Assembly (NCBI RefSeq): GCF_030315915.2
Contig: NZ_CP135990.1
Span: 248,001 to 312,000, forward strand
Source of the DNA: Providencia zhijiangensis
GTDB taxonomy: Bacteria; Pseudomonadota; Gammaproteobacteria; Enterobacterales; Enterobacteriaceae
Direction of reading: 5' to 3'
Length of the DNA stretch: 64,000 nucleotides
Shown: piece by piece, positions 1 through 12,967 of the stretch
Layout: the number at the start of each line of letters is the position of its first letter
Numbering within the stretch: position 1 is the stretch's first letter
Translations under genes and position numbers: made by a program
The notes under the pieces: model-generated
Databases searched by the model: none
The model's input: only the letters and a program-made list of their open reading frames with translations
Told to the model about the DNA's origin: nothing

Positions 1-26
1 ACTGACTATTTTTAGGTTATTCACTG

Positions 27-63
27 AAAAAGCAGGCAATCCGAAGGGATGAGCCTGCTTTTT
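27..63 (-). terminator. terminator downstream of yicH
   Basis: An 11-bp stem (AAAAAGCAGGC / GCCTGCTTTTT) with a 15-nt loop lies just after the yicH stop. The flanking A and T runs make it usable in both directions. Confidence 0.8.
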
Positions 64-84
64 ATTGCTTATTGATTCACTGCT

Positions 85-1878
85 TTATTGAGTAACCATA
101 TCAGGAACATGCCTATCAACAGGGTAGGTATTTTCTGCTGGTACAGTTTGTGATTCTGGCTCGGTTTGAGGTTTTGCTGATGGCTCTACGGTAGCAATGC
201 CAGACGTCACATGACCATCAACTACAGTACGCAGTTGATCGCTTCCTTGAAGTGGCTTAGCGGTTAATTTTCCATTAAGGCTAGATGCCGGAGGCGATGC
301 CAGTAAATTCCCTTGTAATGACGCCTCAAAATCCCCCCACATCTGCGGTGAAAAGCCTGACCAGCCCCACTGGTTTAAATTACCTAAATCAATGTTGGTG
401 CCTGATGCGCGTAATTCAAAAGGTACTTTATTTGGCTCTTGCTGTGCCAGTAAACCGATTTTTGCGATACCACGGTCAACGCTGCCGCTGAGGCTGGCTG
501 CGGTACGCCCATTATTTCCTGCTATTTCTAAAAGAGGACGGCGGATCATCACTTGATTGATGGTACCTGCATCAGCATTGAAGGTAGCTTGTCCCTTCCA
601 AATTCCCCATTGTTTTTGCTTGATGAGGTCAACATAGTGAATGTTGCCGCTTAACGCGGTAAATTCGAAGGGAAACTCAGGTTGAATATTCATCAGCAAA
701 GATTGCGTGACGGTGAAATTATCAATGGCAAATGTGGATAACCACGCAGGTGCGGGTTGAGCAAAGAACGACAGCCAATTATCTGGCAAGGTATACAGAA
801 CCCCAGCGAGCGTCCCTTCAGTGATAGTCAGTGATTTATCATTACGTTGCCAAATCGCACTCAGGTTAAAAATCCCTTTATTGTAGTAGCCGGAGAGCTT
901 ATCAATATTGAGGTTATCACCGTCAATGTTCAGCTCGCCGATGAGCGTATCAATTTGTTGGTCTTGGATAACCAATTGATCGACATTGAAATTAATATGG
1001 CTTTTCGGGCTGCTCCAACTCCCTCTCACCAAGGCAATTTGATCGACTTCGCTACTCAGACCTGACAACGCCCAATCACGTCCTTGAATATCTATATTGG
1101 TCAGCTGTAATTGGTTGATTTGCAAAGTTCGGTCACTATTTATCGCATCAAACAGCCCATCAAAGGTTAAGTCATTCTGCCAGCCCACTTTATTCATCGA
1201 CAGGTTATCAATGGTGATAGAGCCGTCAGCAAACCACTTTCCTTTACCCGTGATCGCACCATTATTCAGGTAGCCGCTGATTTGGCTAAAGTCCGTCACT
1301 TTTTCTTGTAATTTTCCCGTGATCGCAACATTTCTAAAAGGGAGGGAATTCAAGATTAACTGGCTGGTGGTAAAGCGAAAATCACCGTAACCAAATGGAT
1401 TTTCAGTTGTCGGTTTCCATGGGGTTATACCTCCAGTAAACCCTGCAACTTGAACGGTATTCTTGCCTTGAGTTAATTGAATCTGGCTATTTTCAAATTG
1501 CAGGACTTTCGCAGAAAGTGGTAGCGGCGATGTGTTATCGGTAAAGTTTGCCGATAAGTCACCTTGAGTGATGGTTAAACGTTGAATGGTTTCGCCGCTG
1601 AAAATATGCCGCCAATTAACATCAACCACAATTTGCCGAGCGTCTAATTCTAGCTGCTTGTTGCTTGATTCAATCTTAATGTCTTGGAAAATAAATTTAC
1701 CCGGCTCTGAGAACTGATGTCCCATAATGCCGACGTTAATATCGTAAGGCGTAAATTTACTCAGAAGTTGGCTGGCGTAACCTGCTCCCCATCGGGTTTG
1801 TAAGGCAATATAACAAGCAAGAAATACAATCAAAAGAAGCAGAAAAATATAGCCGAAAAACCTCAGTAACCCTTTCAC
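85..1878 (-). CDS. yicH: AsmA-family inner membrane protein YicH
   Basis: The 597-residue product starts with a single N-terminal transmembrane segment (about residues 7-27), followed by a long periplasmic beta-rich region of the AsmA type. AsmA-like proteins are thought to bridge inner and outer membranes and affect lipid homeostasis, but the exact role of YicH is not established. The C-terminal tail is rich in proline, glutamate and threonine and looks disordered. Length is close to E. coli YicH, and the position next to xanP matches the E. coli order, which supports the name. It reads away from xanP's 3' end with a 125-bp gap. The start at 1878 is chosen because the hydrophobic segment follows directly. 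Confidence 0.88.
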   Translation of the reverse strand: MKGLLRFFGYIFLLLLIVFLACYIALQTRWGAGYASQLLSKFTPYDINVGIMGHQFSEPGKFIFQDIKIESSNKQLELDARQIVVDVNWRHIFSGETIQRLTITQGDLSANFTDNTSPLPLSAKVLQFENSQIQLTQGKNTVQVAGFTGGITPWKPTTENPFGYGDFRFTTSQLILNSLPFRNVAITGKLQEKVTDFSQISGYLNNGAITGKGKWFADGSITIDNLSMNKVGWQNDLTFDGLFDAINSDRTLQINQLQLTNIDIQGRDWALSGLSSEVDQIALVRGSWSSPKSHINFNVDQLVIQDQQIDTLIGELNIDGDNLNIDKLSGYYNKGIFNLSAIWQRNDKSLTITEGTLAGVLYTLPDNWLSFFAQPAPAWLSTFAIDNFTVTQSLLMNIQPEFPFEFTALSGNIHYVDLIKQKQWGIWKGQATFNADAGTINQVMIRRPLLEIAGNNGRTAASLSGSVDRGIAKIGLLAQQEPNKVPFELRASGTNIDLGNLNQWGWSGFSPQMWGDFEASLQGNLLASPPASSLNGKLTAKPLQGSDQLRTVVDGHVTSGIATVEPSAKPQTEPESQTVPAENTYPVDRHVPDMVTQ

Positions 1879-2003
1879 GTTTGTCTGCTCCCTTATTAAT
1901 CAGATAAAAATATAAATTGCCGATATGTTTAATATATCGGCAACTCAAGGATAGCATACAGAAGAACCGCCGGCGTGTTCAACTCTTGCGGCGGTGAAGG
2001 GAA

Positions 2004-3392
2004 CTATTTTTCGTGAGGGAAAATCAAGTTCAGCACAATCGCTGTTAAACCACCTGCCGCAATACCGGATGAAAACAGTGTTTTCAGCCAGTCAGGCGCA
2101 AATTGCAGGATCAGTGGTTGTTGAGAAACCCCCATTCCTACAGCTAGAGACAATGCAATGATCATAATTGCACGGCGGTTGAGTGGCTCACGAGAAACGA
2201 TACGCACACCAGATGCCGCAATTGTGCCGAACATCACAATGGTTGCACCACCCAGAACAGGTTCAGGAATTTGTTGCACAAAACCCGCCACCGCAGGGAA
2301 CAGACCCAGTAGCACTAACATCAACGCCACTAAGTAACCCACGTAGCGGCTAGCAACACCCGTTAATTGAATGACGCCATTGTTCTGACCAAAACAGGAG
2401 TTAGGAAAAGTATTAAATACCGCGGAAACCATAGAGTTTAAGCCATTTGCTAATACGCCACCTTTGATGCGTTTCATATACAGAGGGCCACGCACTGGCT
2501 GCTCAGAGACATCCGACGTTGCAGTGATGTCACCAATAGTCTCTAGCGAGGTCACCATAAAAATCAGGATCAGTGGAATGAGTAAATTCCAATCAAAAGA
2601 GAGACCATAATAAAAAGGTTCAGGAACTGTAATCAGAGATTGATTGGCATCACTGGCTTGCGCAGTTGGCAGCATATTCATCCACCAAGCAGCAAGGTAG
2701 CCTACCGCCATTGCAATCACTAATGATGCGACGCGCAAATACGGATTTTTCTGGCGCGTTAACAGGATAATGACGGCTAACACAATGCCGGCAAGAATGA
2801 GGTTATCAGGGGAACCAAATGTGTTATCGGCAAGCGCACTGTAACCCCCACCGATTGAGGTTAAACCGACTTGAATCAGTGATAAACCAATGATCATGAC
2901 CACTACACCAGAAACCAGCGGAGTGATAACTCGACGAGCTAAATGCAAGAAGCGAGACAGGATAACTTCGGTCAGCGCAGCGACCATTAATGTGCCGAAT
3001 AGCGCCGCCATCATGGATGGAATATCGGCTCCACCTTGTTTAAGTGCAACGCCCCCCATAATCAGCGGTGCAACAAAGTTGAAACTGGTGCCTTGAATGG
3101 AAAGTAATCCGGAACCAACAGGCCCCCATGCACGGATCTGAATTAAGGAAGCAATTCCCGAAGCAAACAATGACATGCTGATAATGCGCTGGGTATCGTG
3201 AGCCGGTAGCCCAAGTGCTTGGCAAATAAGCATTGCGGGTGTAATAACCGCGACAAACATTGCCAATAGATGCTGTCCAGCAGCAAACAACGCCTGAGGT
3301 AAAGGCGGTCTATCTTCAAGGCGATATATCAGTTCGCTTTGATTTTGTACTGTTTTTTCAACATTTTGTTCTTCAGATGCCGTTGCGTTCAT
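2004..3392 (-). CDS. xanP: xanthine permease (NCS2/NAT family)
   Basis: The 462-residue polytopic membrane protein belongs to the nucleobase-ascorbate transporter family. The family signature region is visible as Q-N-N-G followed by V-I-Q-L-T-G-V-A near residues 340-350, and about 12-14 hydrophobic segments fill residues 35-455. In E. coli XanP takes up xanthine with protons. The gene is divergent from gltS, and a PurR-like operator lies about 50 bases upstream of the start, which fits purine repression. A short charged N-terminal extension precedes the first membrane segment. Length and neighbours match E. coli xanP. Confidence 0.93.
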   Translation of the reverse strand: MNATASEEQNVEKTVQNQSELIYRLEDRPPLPQALFAAGQHLLAMFVAVITPAMLICQALGLPAHDTQRIISMSLFASGIASLIQIRAWGPVGSGLLSIQGTSFNFVAPLIMGGVALKQGGADIPSMMAALFGTLMVAALTEVILSRFLHLARRVITPLVSGVVVMIIGLSLIQVGLTSIGGGYSALADNTFGSPDNLILAGIVLAVIILLTRQKNPYLRVASLVIAMAVGYLAAWWMNMLPTAQASDANQSLITVPEPFYYGLSFDWNLLIPLILIFMVTSLETIGDITATSDVSEQPVRGPLYMKRIKGGVLANGLNSMVSAVFNTFPNSCFGQNNGVIQLTGVASRYVGYLVALMLVLLGLFPAVAGFVQQIPEPVLGGATIVMFGTIAASGVRIVSREPLNRRAIMIIALSLAVGMGVSQQPLILQFAPDWLKTLFSSGIAAGGLTAIVLNLIFPHEK

Positions 3393-3441
3393 TATTCCTG
3401 TTCCACTAGCAAAAAGCGCATTTTAAAGAGAATTATACAAA

Positions 3442-3457
3442 AAGCAATCGTTTGCGC
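3442..3457 (-). promoter_or_regulatory. predicted PurR operator of xanP
   Basis: The 16-mer AAGCAATCGTTTGCGC agrees with the palindromic PurR consensus ACGCAAACGTTTGCGT at 13 of 16 positions, including the central CG and both GCAA/TTTGC half-sites. It lies about 50 bases upstream of the xanP start. Purine permease genes are known members of the PurR regulon in gamma-proteobacteria. The match is seen in the sequence; binding is inferred. Confidence 0.7.
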
Positions 3458-3627
3458 AAAATAAAAGAAAGTATCAATTAAAATTATGAGTGTCACATTT
3501 TTATATGTTTTAACTTGTATTTATCGCGATTTTTTTTTCTAATCCCTGCACCTGCTTTTGGCGTTTTAAGGAAAAAAATAACGTCTAATTAGTTTTAAAT
3601 AATATTAACAACAGACGAGGTACGTAA

Positions 3628-4842
3628 ATGTATCATCTCGATGTCTACGGCACTCTGGTGGCAGCCACGCTCGTGCTATTACTCGGACGTAAACTGGTAA
3701 AGTCAGTTTCATTTCTTGAAAAATACACTATCCCCGAACCCGTTGCGGGGGGATTATTAGTTGCTTTTACCCTGTTAGTGGTTAAGCAAGTATTTGATTG
3801 GAGCCTCTCCTTCGACTTATCACTGCAAGAACCGATGATGCTCGCATTCTTTGCGACCATTGGTTTGAATGCTAACTTAGCGAGCTTAAAAGCTGGCGGT
3901 AAAGCATTGTTAATCTTCATTTTTGTCGTTGTCGGTTTATTGCTGGTTCAAAATACAGTCGGTATCGCACTTGCGAAATTATTAGGTTTAGACCCTCTGA
4001 TGGGGCTATTGGCCGGTTCAATCACTTTATCTGGTGGACATGGTACAGGTGCCGCTTGGGGTAAAATCTTTACTGAAGACTATGGCTTCAAGAGTGCAAC
4101 TGAAGTTGCAATGGCTTGTGCAACCTTTGGTTTAGTACTTGGGGGACTGATTGGTGGCCCTGTTGCACGTTTCTTAATTCGCAATATCCCAACACCTGGC
4201 ACCGCGGATGAGGACAAAGATGTTCCAACCGCATTTGAGAAGCCACAATCCAACCGCATGATCAACTCGATGGTGTTGATTGAAACTATTGCGTTGATTG
4301 CTATCTGTTTGCTAGCAGGAAGCTGGATTGCTGGGCTACTATCAGGCACCGCATTTGCATTGCCTAAGTTTGTTTGCGTATTGTTCGTCGGTGTTATCTT
4401 GAGTAACAGCCTATCTTTACTTGGTTTTTACCGAGTATTCGACCGCGCGGTTTCTGTCATGGGTAACGTCAGCCTATCCTTATTCTTAGCCATGGCATTA
4501 ATGAGCTTAAAACTGTGGGAATTGGCGTCTTTGGCAATCCCAATGTTAGTGATTCTCGGCGTTCAAGCTTGCGTTATGGCGGGGTATGCGATTTTTGTTA
4601 CCTTCCGTGTGATGGGCAAAAACTATGATGCTGCCATTTTAGCGGCGGGTCACTGTGGTTTCGGTTTAGGGGCAACACCAACCGCTATCGCTAACATGCA
4701 AGCGGTAACTGATAAATTTGGTCCATCCCACCTCGCATTCTTAGTCGTGCCAATGGTAGGGGCATTCTTTATCGATATTGTGAATGCGTTAGTGATTAAG
4801 TTCTACTTATGGTTGCCGGTTTTCCCAACGATTGGCGGCTAG
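3628..4842 (+). CDS. gltS: sodium/glutamate symporter GltS
   Basis: The 404-residue integral membrane protein has about 10 hydrophobic segments and two glycine-rich re-entrant-like regions: one around residues 131-145 with S-G-G-H-G-T-G, and one near residue 345 with G-H-C-G-F-G-L-G. These are hallmarks of the ESS family of Na+:glutamate carriers. It imports glutamate using the sodium gradient. The start ATG at 3628 follows a GACGAGG ribosome site. It is transcribed divergently from xanP and ends at a terminator shared with the oppositely oriented recG. Confidence 0.95.
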   Translation: MYHLDVYGTLVAATLVLLLGRKLVKSVSFLEKYTIPEPVAGGLLVAFTLLVVKQVFDWSLSFDLSLQEPMMLAFFATIGLNANLASLKAGGKALLIFIFVVVGLLLVQNTVGIALAKLLGLDPLMGLLAGSITLSGGHGTGAAWGKIFTEDYGFKSATEVAMACATFGLVLGGLIGGPVARFLIRNIPTPGTADEDKDVPTAFEKPQSNRMINSMVLIETIALIAICLLAGSWIAGLLSGTAFALPKFVCVLFVGVILSNSLSLLGFYRVFDRAVSVMGNVSLSLFLAMALMSLKLWELASLAIPMLVILGVQACVMAGYAIFVTFRVMGKNYDAAILAAGHCGFGLGATPTAIANMQAVTDKFGPSHLAFLVVPMVGAFFIDIVNALVIKFYLWLPVFPTIGG

Positions 4843-4903
4843 TGCAGAACAAGTATTGAAGTAAATACAAACATATATAACTAAATGTATAAATAAAGCA
4901 GGT

Positions 4904-4939
4904 ATTGCCGTGGACATGGATGTGTTCACGGCAATTTTC
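4904..4939 (+). terminator. gltS/recG convergent terminator
   Basis: A 9-bp stem ATTGCCGTG / CACGGCAAT with a 14-nt loop is followed by a short T run. It lies between the convergent gltS and recG. Confidence 0.75.
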
Positions 4940-4959
4940 ATTTTAAGGTAGGAAAAAAT

Positions 4960-7041
4960 TTAAGCGTGGCTATATTGTTCGCGCTCTGGGAGCCAGCGTT
5001 CAATAATCTTCTGGGCGTGTTCAGGGTAGTTTTGCTGGATATGGCGTGCTAACCGTTGCACTTCTGGCAACATATATTGATCTCGTAGCAAATCCGCCAC
5101 TTTAAAATCCGCATTTCCTGTCTGCCTTGTACCTAGCAGCTCTCCGGGGCCTCGAATTTCTAAATCTTTTTGAGCAATGACAAAGCCATCGTTGCTATCT
5201 CGTAAAACTTGTAAGCGCTGTTTAGCGGTGTGAGTGAGCGGCGTTTTATAAAGTAGCACACAGTGAGACGCGACAGAGCCACGACCAACTCGCCCTCGTA
5301 GTTGGTGTAATTGTGCTAGTCCAAGCCGCTCGGGGTTATCAATTATCATCAGACTTGCGTTCGGAACATCCACCCCCACTTCGATAACGGTGGTAGCAAC
5401 AAGTAACTGGATCTCGTTATTCTTAAATGCTGCCATGATGCTCTGTTTTTCGGCGGGTTTCATGCGACCGTGTATCAACCCCACTTTGAGTTCAGGTAGT
5501 GCCAGCGCCAGCTCTTCGCTGGTAACTTGGGCTGCTTGAGCTTCGAGCACCTCTGAGTCATCAATCAATGTACACACCCAATAAGCTTGTCGTCCTTCCT
5601 CTAAACAGGCTTGTCGAACGCGCTCGACAATATCACTACGTCGGGTATCTGGAATCGCTACTGTAGTGACTGGGGTTCTTCCTGGTGGAAGCTCATCAAT
5701 CACGGAAGTATCGAGATCGGCATAGGCAGTCATCGCCAGCGTGCGTGGGATTGGCGTGGCGGTCATGATTAATTGATGTGGATGAAATCCTTGTTGTTCA
5801 CCTTTCTCACGCAGAGCGAGCCGCTGGTGAACACCAAAGCGGTGTTGTTCATCAATGATGACTAACCCTAAAGAGTGAAAGCTCACTTGCTCTTGGAAGA
5901 TTGCATGGGTACCGACGACCATCGAGACTTCACCACTCGCGATGGCATCTTGTTGTTGCTGGCGCGCTTTACCTTTTTGCTTACCCGCTAACCAGCCTAC
6001 TTTGATACCTAGAGGTTCAAACCACTGCTTAAAGGTGTTCGCGTGCTGTTCTGCAAGAATTTCAGTCGGTGCCATTAAGGCAACTTGTTTACCATTTTCA
6101 ATGGCGCACAGTGCGGCTAATGCAGCCACAAGAGTTTTACCGGAACCGACATCCCCTTGGATCAAACGCATCATGGGGGCATTTTTTTGTAAATCAGTTT
6201 CGATTTCAGCCACGACGCGTTTTTGCGCGTTAGTTGGTGAGAACGGTAAATTTGCAAGTAAAGGCGCTTTAAATTTCCCTGAAGATACCAGTGGCTCGGC
6301 ATAGAGCCGCTCATTACCCGCCCGAATGGCGAGCATACTTAAATGGTGAGCCAATAACTCTTCAAGGATCAAACGCTTTTGAGCTGGGTGATGCCCCTTT
6401 TCCAACTCATCTAACGAAACATCCGGTGGCGGAGTGTGTAACAGTCGGATGGCATCAGGGAGGCTAATTAGACTACGGCTGAACTCTTCAGGCAGTAATT
6501 CTTGAATATTACCACTTTCTAGCATGGCTAGCGCTTGTTCCATCACTTTACGCAATGTGGCTTGGCGGACACCTTCGGTTGTCGGATAAACTGGCGTTAG
6601 GTTCTCTTGAAGGGCGATATTATCTGTTTCTTGAGAGACTTTGTATTCAGGGTGAATGATTTCAGGCCCGGTATTACCACGACGCACTTCCCCGTAGGCA
6701 GTCACTTGGCGGCCTTCGGCTAAACTGTTTTTCATCGCGGCAGAGAAATTGAAAAAACGAAGTGTGAGGTTGCCAGTGCCATCACTGATCAGGCAGGTCA
6801 TCATTCTTTTGCGCCCAAAGACGACTTTGGTTTGTAGAACGTGACCGGTGATAGTGGCTGTTGTGCCGGGCATCAAATCTTTAATCTGATAAAGACGCGT
6901 ATGATCTTCATAACGCAGTGGAAAATGCAGAAGCAAGTCCTGAACTGTGTTCAACCCGATTTTACTCATTTTTTCTGACTGGCTGGCACCAATGCCATGA
7001 AGTGAAGTCAGTGAAATGGTATTAAGCAGACCACGGTTCAT
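4960..7041 (-). CDS. recG: ATP-dependent DNA helicase RecG
   Basis: The 693-residue product is a superfamily 2 helicase that remodels stalled replication forks and Holliday junctions. An N-terminal wedge/OB domain occupies roughly residues 1-200. The helicase core carries Walker A (G-D-V-G-S-G-K-T, near residue 300), a DEQH-type Walker B, and motif VI (Q-L-R-G-R-V-G-R-G). Length equals that of E. coli RecG (693). It ends the spoT-trmH-recG cluster and lies 9 bases downstream of trmH, so cotranscription is likely. Confidence 0.97.
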   Translation of the reverse strand: MNRGLLNTISLTSLHGIGASQSEKMSKIGLNTVQDLLLHFPLRYEDHTRLYQIKDLMPGTTATITGHVLQTKVVFGRKRMMTCLISDGTGNLTLRFFNFSAAMKNSLAEGRQVTAYGEVRRGNTGPEIIHPEYKVSQETDNIALQENLTPVYPTTEGVRQATLRKVMEQALAMLESGNIQELLPEEFSRSLISLPDAIRLLHTPPPDVSLDELEKGHHPAQKRLILEELLAHHLSMLAIRAGNERLYAEPLVSSGKFKAPLLANLPFSPTNAQKRVVAEIETDLQKNAPMMRLIQGDVGSGKTLVAALAALCAIENGKQVALMAPTEILAEQHANTFKQWFEPLGIKVGWLAGKQKGKARQQQQDAIASGEVSMVVGTHAIFQEQVSFHSLGLVIIDEQHRFGVHQRLALREKGEQQGFHPHQLIMTATPIPRTLAMTAYADLDTSVIDELPPGRTPVTTVAIPDTRRSDIVERVRQACLEEGRQAYWVCTLIDDSEVLEAQAAQVTSEELALALPELKVGLIHGRMKPAEKQSIMAAFKNNEIQLLVATTVIEVGVDVPNASLMIIDNPERLGLAQLHQLRGRVGRGSVASHCVLLYKTPLTHTAKQRLQVLRDSNDGFVIAQKDLEIRGPGELLGTRQTGNADFKVADLLRDQYMLPEVQRLARHIQQNYPEHAQKIIERWLPEREQYSHA

Positions 7042-7050
7042 GTCGATTCC

Positions 7051-7764
7051 TTAACTGAGTTGTTTTCTCTTCATTTTTTCAGAAAGCTGCATTTGTGCCC
7101 ACCAAGCATCATCGGCTTCTATCTGACCTTGCTGATTGATAAATGGGCGAGGAAGCCCTTTGCGTTTAGCCACTTCAGCCAGTACAGGATAGCCACCTTC
7201 AAATAGCCATTCTTGTTGTTCTTGCTCAGATAATAGACTATTTTCTCGCTCATACATGCCTGCGAGTTGGCGCTGACGCTGGGCTTCATACAAAATAAGC
7301 GCAGAGGCGACAGAGACATTGAGTGACTGCACCATACCAACCATTGGGATGATAATATGTTGATCTGCAAGGGCTAATGCCTTGTCTGATATACCCGTTT
7401 TCTCTTGCCCCACCATAATACAGGTTGGGCGGGTATAATCAATTTCTCGAAAATCGACAGCCGCATCTGACAGATTCGTCACTAAAACCTGCATACCTTG
7501 GGATTTTATCTGAGTAATGGCACTTTCTGTGGACTGGTGCGAAATGACTTTTACCCAACTATTACTTCCCGCCGCAGAAGAGACAGAGAGTTTAACCTGT
7601 TGGTCTGGCCAAATGGCATGAATTTTATGGATCCCGACAGCATCAGCACTGCGCACAATTGCAGAAACATTATGAGGCTTATGAATTTCTTCAAGACAGA
7701 GTGTTAGGTCGGGCTGCCGCATCGCCATCATTTGGCAAATGCGGCGATAGCGGCGTTCATTCAT
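7051..7764 (-). CDS. trmH: tRNA (guanosine-18-2'-O)-methyltransferase
   Basis: The 237-residue SPOUT methyltransferase methylates the 2'-O of G18 in the D-loop of tRNAs using S-adenosylmethionine. Typical SpoU motifs are visible: N-V-S-A-I-V-R-S-A-D near residues 32-41, the V-G-Q-E-K-T-G-I segment, and the C-terminal I-P-M-V-G-M-V-Q-S-L-N-V-S-V-A knot region. Length is near E. coli TrmH (229). It sits between spoT and recG with short gaps, the same order as in E. coli. Confidence 0.95.
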   Translation of the reverse strand: MNERRYRRICQMMAMRQPDLTLCLEEIHKPHNVSAIVRSADAVGIHKIHAIWPDQQVKLSVSSAAGSNSWVKVISHQSTESAITQIKSQGMQVLVTNLSDAAVDFREIDYTRPTCIMVGQEKTGISDKALALADQHIIIPMVGMVQSLNVSVASALILYEAQRQRQLAGMYERENSLLSEQEQQEWLFEGGYPVLAEVAKRKGLPRPFINQQGQIEADDAWWAQMQLSEKMKRKQLS

Positions 7765-7794
7765 AGTGAGAGTTCGTGTTTTTAATGGTATCGA

Positions 7795-9924
7795 CTAATT
7801 ACGGTTACGGCTGACGCGTAGAACGTCTGGCATGATACGAATTTTACGCATCACGTTAGCCAACTGAATACGGTTTTTAATCGACAAGCGAATAAAGGCA
7901 CAGTAAACACGACCATCTTTCTCTTCAGTGTTCATGCTTTGAATACTTGAATTCGCATCATTGATAGCTGCGGTCAAGTTAGCAAGGGCACCTTGATGGT
8001 TTATCATATCGACTTTAATTTCAGCGATAAAATCCGTGTCTGTTTCGGTATCCCACTCGACAGCCATAAATTTATCCGGTTCTTTCTGATAACCACGGAT
8101 ATTGCGGCAAGATTCATGGTGAATAACCAATCCTTTACCTGGGCTAATATGCGCAATAATTGGGTCGCCCGGGATAGGTCGGCAGCATTTTGCAAAGGTG
8201 ATTAAGACACCATCAGCCCCTTTGATGGACAGTTTATTACGGTTTTCCGTAATCACTGGTTCTTCAACGGCACTCGGCTGAGTACTTTGAGGGTTACCTT
8301 GCAAGTTGCGAGCCACCACAACACTCATAGCATTACCTAAACCAATTTCGGCAAGTAAATCATCAATCGAGTGGAGCTTCATGCGAGCTAACTCGGCATC
8401 GATGCTTTCACGAGGTATATCCGTGATTTTGGTGCCTGCACCTAGCGCATGATTGAGTAGGCGACGCCCTAAATTAACGGAGTCTTCGCGTTTTAAATTC
8501 TTCAGTAACTGGCGGATTTTTGCACGCGCTTTTGAGCTAACGACAAAGTTCAACCATGCTGCATTTGGTCGAGCGCCTGGAGCCGTAATAATTTCTACCG
8601 TTTGACCGCTAGAAAGTGACTGGGAGAGTGGGTAAGGTTGGCGATCAACTCGCGCACCCACACAGGCATGACCGATGTCAGTATGCACGGCATACGCAAA
8701 GTCCACTGGGGTCGCGCCTGTCGGCAATTCGACAATACGACCTTCGGGGGTGAAAACGTAAATTTCATCAGGAAAGAGGTCTGATTTTACGCTTTCAATA
8801 AATTCAAATGAGCTTCCCGCACTCTGTTGGAGTTCGAGCAAGCTTTGCATCCAACGCTGGGCTTTCACCTGAGCAGTGGTTCCCAATTCGCCTTGTTCTT
8901 TATATGCCCAGTGAGCAGCAACACCCATTTCAGCCATTTGGTCCATATCTTCAGTACGAATTTGTACTTCGACTGGTACCCCATGAGGCCCAATTAATGA
9001 GGTGTGGAGAGATTGGTAGCCGTTCGCCTTAGGAATAGCAATATAGTCTTTGATTCGCCCCGGACGAGGTTTATAAAGACTGTGCATTTGCCCTAAAACA
9101 CGGTAGCAGGTATCAACGTCTTCGACGATGACCCTAAAAGCATAGATATCCATAATGGAATGGAATCGCTGCTCTTTTTGATGCATTTTTCGATAGATAG
9201 AATACAGATGTTTTTCGCGACCACTGACTGTACAAGGTACACCCGCTTCCGTTAATCGACCGTCAATTTCAGAAAGGATTTTTTGGATCATTTCTTTACG
9301 GTTACCACGAGCGGATTTCACCACTTCCTTGATAACACGATAACGGTTTGGATACAGCGCTTCGAAACCTAACTCTTCGAGTTCGGTTTTAATATGGTGG
9401 ATACCTAAACGGTGCGCGAGGGGGCTGTAGATTTCCAGTGTTTCACGCGCTATGCGGCGACGCTTATCGGGTCTTAATGACCCAAGCGTGCGCATATTGT
9501 GAGTGCGGTCTGCCAGTTTGATCAAAATGACACGGATATCTTTCACCATTGCCATGATCATTTTACGGAAATTTTCTGCTTGAGCTTCTTTCTTGTCGCG
9601 GAAATTCAGCTTATCCAGTTTGGAAACCCCTTCGACTAAGCCGGCGACGGTGGTTCCAAACAGTTGCTCTATGTCTTGAAATGTCGCTGGAGTATCTTCA
9701 ATCACATCATGAAGTAGCGCGGCCATCAGTGTTTCATGATCCAAACGCATTTCAGCCAGAATACAAGCAACAGCAACAGGGTGAGTAATATAAGGCTCAC
9801 CACTGGAACGGGTCTGCCCTTCATGAGCATCCCGTGCGACAACATAGGCTTTTTTCAGTAATTCAACTTGCTCTTTTGGGAGATATTGTTGAATTATGAG
9901 ATTTAGGCTTTCAAACAGATACAA
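7795..9924 (-). CDS. spoT: bifunctional (p)ppGpp synthetase/hydrolase SpoT
   Basis: The 709-residue RSH protein controls the alarmone ppGpp. The N-terminal HD hydrolase domain shows H-D-V-I-E-D-T near residue 72. The synthetase domain contains the R-I-K-D-Y-I-A-x-P-K-x-N-G-Y-Q-S-L-H motif near residue 290. The TGS domain (V-F-T-P-E-G-R near residue 394) and a C-terminal ACT domain follow. Size is close to E. coli SpoT (702). It follows rpoZ at 19 bases and precedes trmH at 30 bases, so it belongs to a gmk/rpoZ-spoT-trmH-recG transcription unit. Confidence 0.97.
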   Translation of the reverse strand: MYLFESLNLIIQQYLPKEQVELLKKAYVVARDAHEGQTRSSGEPYITHPVAVACILAEMRLDHETLMAALLHDVIEDTPATFQDIEQLFGTTVAGLVEGVSKLDKLNFRDKKEAQAENFRKMIMAMVKDIRVILIKLADRTHNMRTLGSLRPDKRRRIARETLEIYSPLAHRLGIHHIKTELEELGFEALYPNRYRVIKEVVKSARGNRKEMIQKILSEIDGRLTEAGVPCTVSGREKHLYSIYRKMHQKEQRFHSIMDIYAFRVIVEDVDTCYRVLGQMHSLYKPRPGRIKDYIAIPKANGYQSLHTSLIGPHGVPVEVQIRTEDMDQMAEMGVAAHWAYKEQGELGTTAQVKAQRWMQSLLELQQSAGSSFEFIESVKSDLFPDEIYVFTPEGRIVELPTGATPVDFAYAVHTDIGHACVGARVDRQPYPLSQSLSSGQTVEIITAPGARPNAAWLNFVVSSKARAKIRQLLKNLKREDSVNLGRRLLNHALGAGTKITDIPRESIDAELARMKLHSIDDLLAEIGLGNAMSVVVARNLQGNPQSTQPSAVEEPVITENRNKLSIKGADGVLITFAKCCRPIPGDPIIAHISPGKGLVIHHESCRNIRGYQKEPDKFMAVEWDTETDTDFIAEIKVDMINHQGALANLTAAINDANSSIQSMNTEEKDGRVYCAFIRLSIKNRIQLANVMRKIRIMPDVLRVSRNRN

Positions 9925-9943
9925 GGCAGACCCACCTTAGTAA

Positions 9944-10219
9944 TTAGCGACGACCTTCAGCGATCGCAGAAACTGCCTGCATTTCAGCGGCTTCTTGCTC
10001 TTGCTGTTCTTGGCGTTCACGCACATCCAAAATGTGACCGTTAATTAAACCTTCTTCTACTTCACGTAGCGCGATAACAGTGTGCTTATCGTTTTCTTCT
10101 GGAACTAAAGGATCTTTACCACCAGTTTGTAACTGACGAGCTCTACGTGCTGCGACCAGTACGAGGTCAAAACGGTTACCAATTTTTTCTACTGCGTCTT
10201 GAACAGTTACGCGTGCCAT
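9944..10219 (-). CDS. rpoZ: RNA polymerase omega subunit
   Basis: The 91-residue product has the conserved start [12 protein letters not shown] and the R-A-R-Q-L motif of RpoZ. Omega wraps the C-terminal part of beta-prime, assists polymerase assembly and forms part of a ppGpp site. Length is identical to E. coli RpoZ. The gene sits immediately upstream of spoT, coupling an omega gene with the alarmone enzyme as in other enterobacteria. The C-terminal part is rich in glutamine and glutamate. Confidence 0.97.
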   Translation of the reverse strand: MARVTVQDAVEKIGNRFDLVLVAARRARQLQTGGKDPLVPEENDKHTVIALREVEEGLINGHILDVRERQEQQEQEAAEMQAVSAIAEGRR

Positions 10220-10275
10220 AAGTGTGCTACTCCAAAGAAATAAAAAAATGACCTGATATGATACTGAAACTATTC

Positions 10276-12960
<2,685 letters not shown>

Positions 12961-12967
12961 AGTTTGG

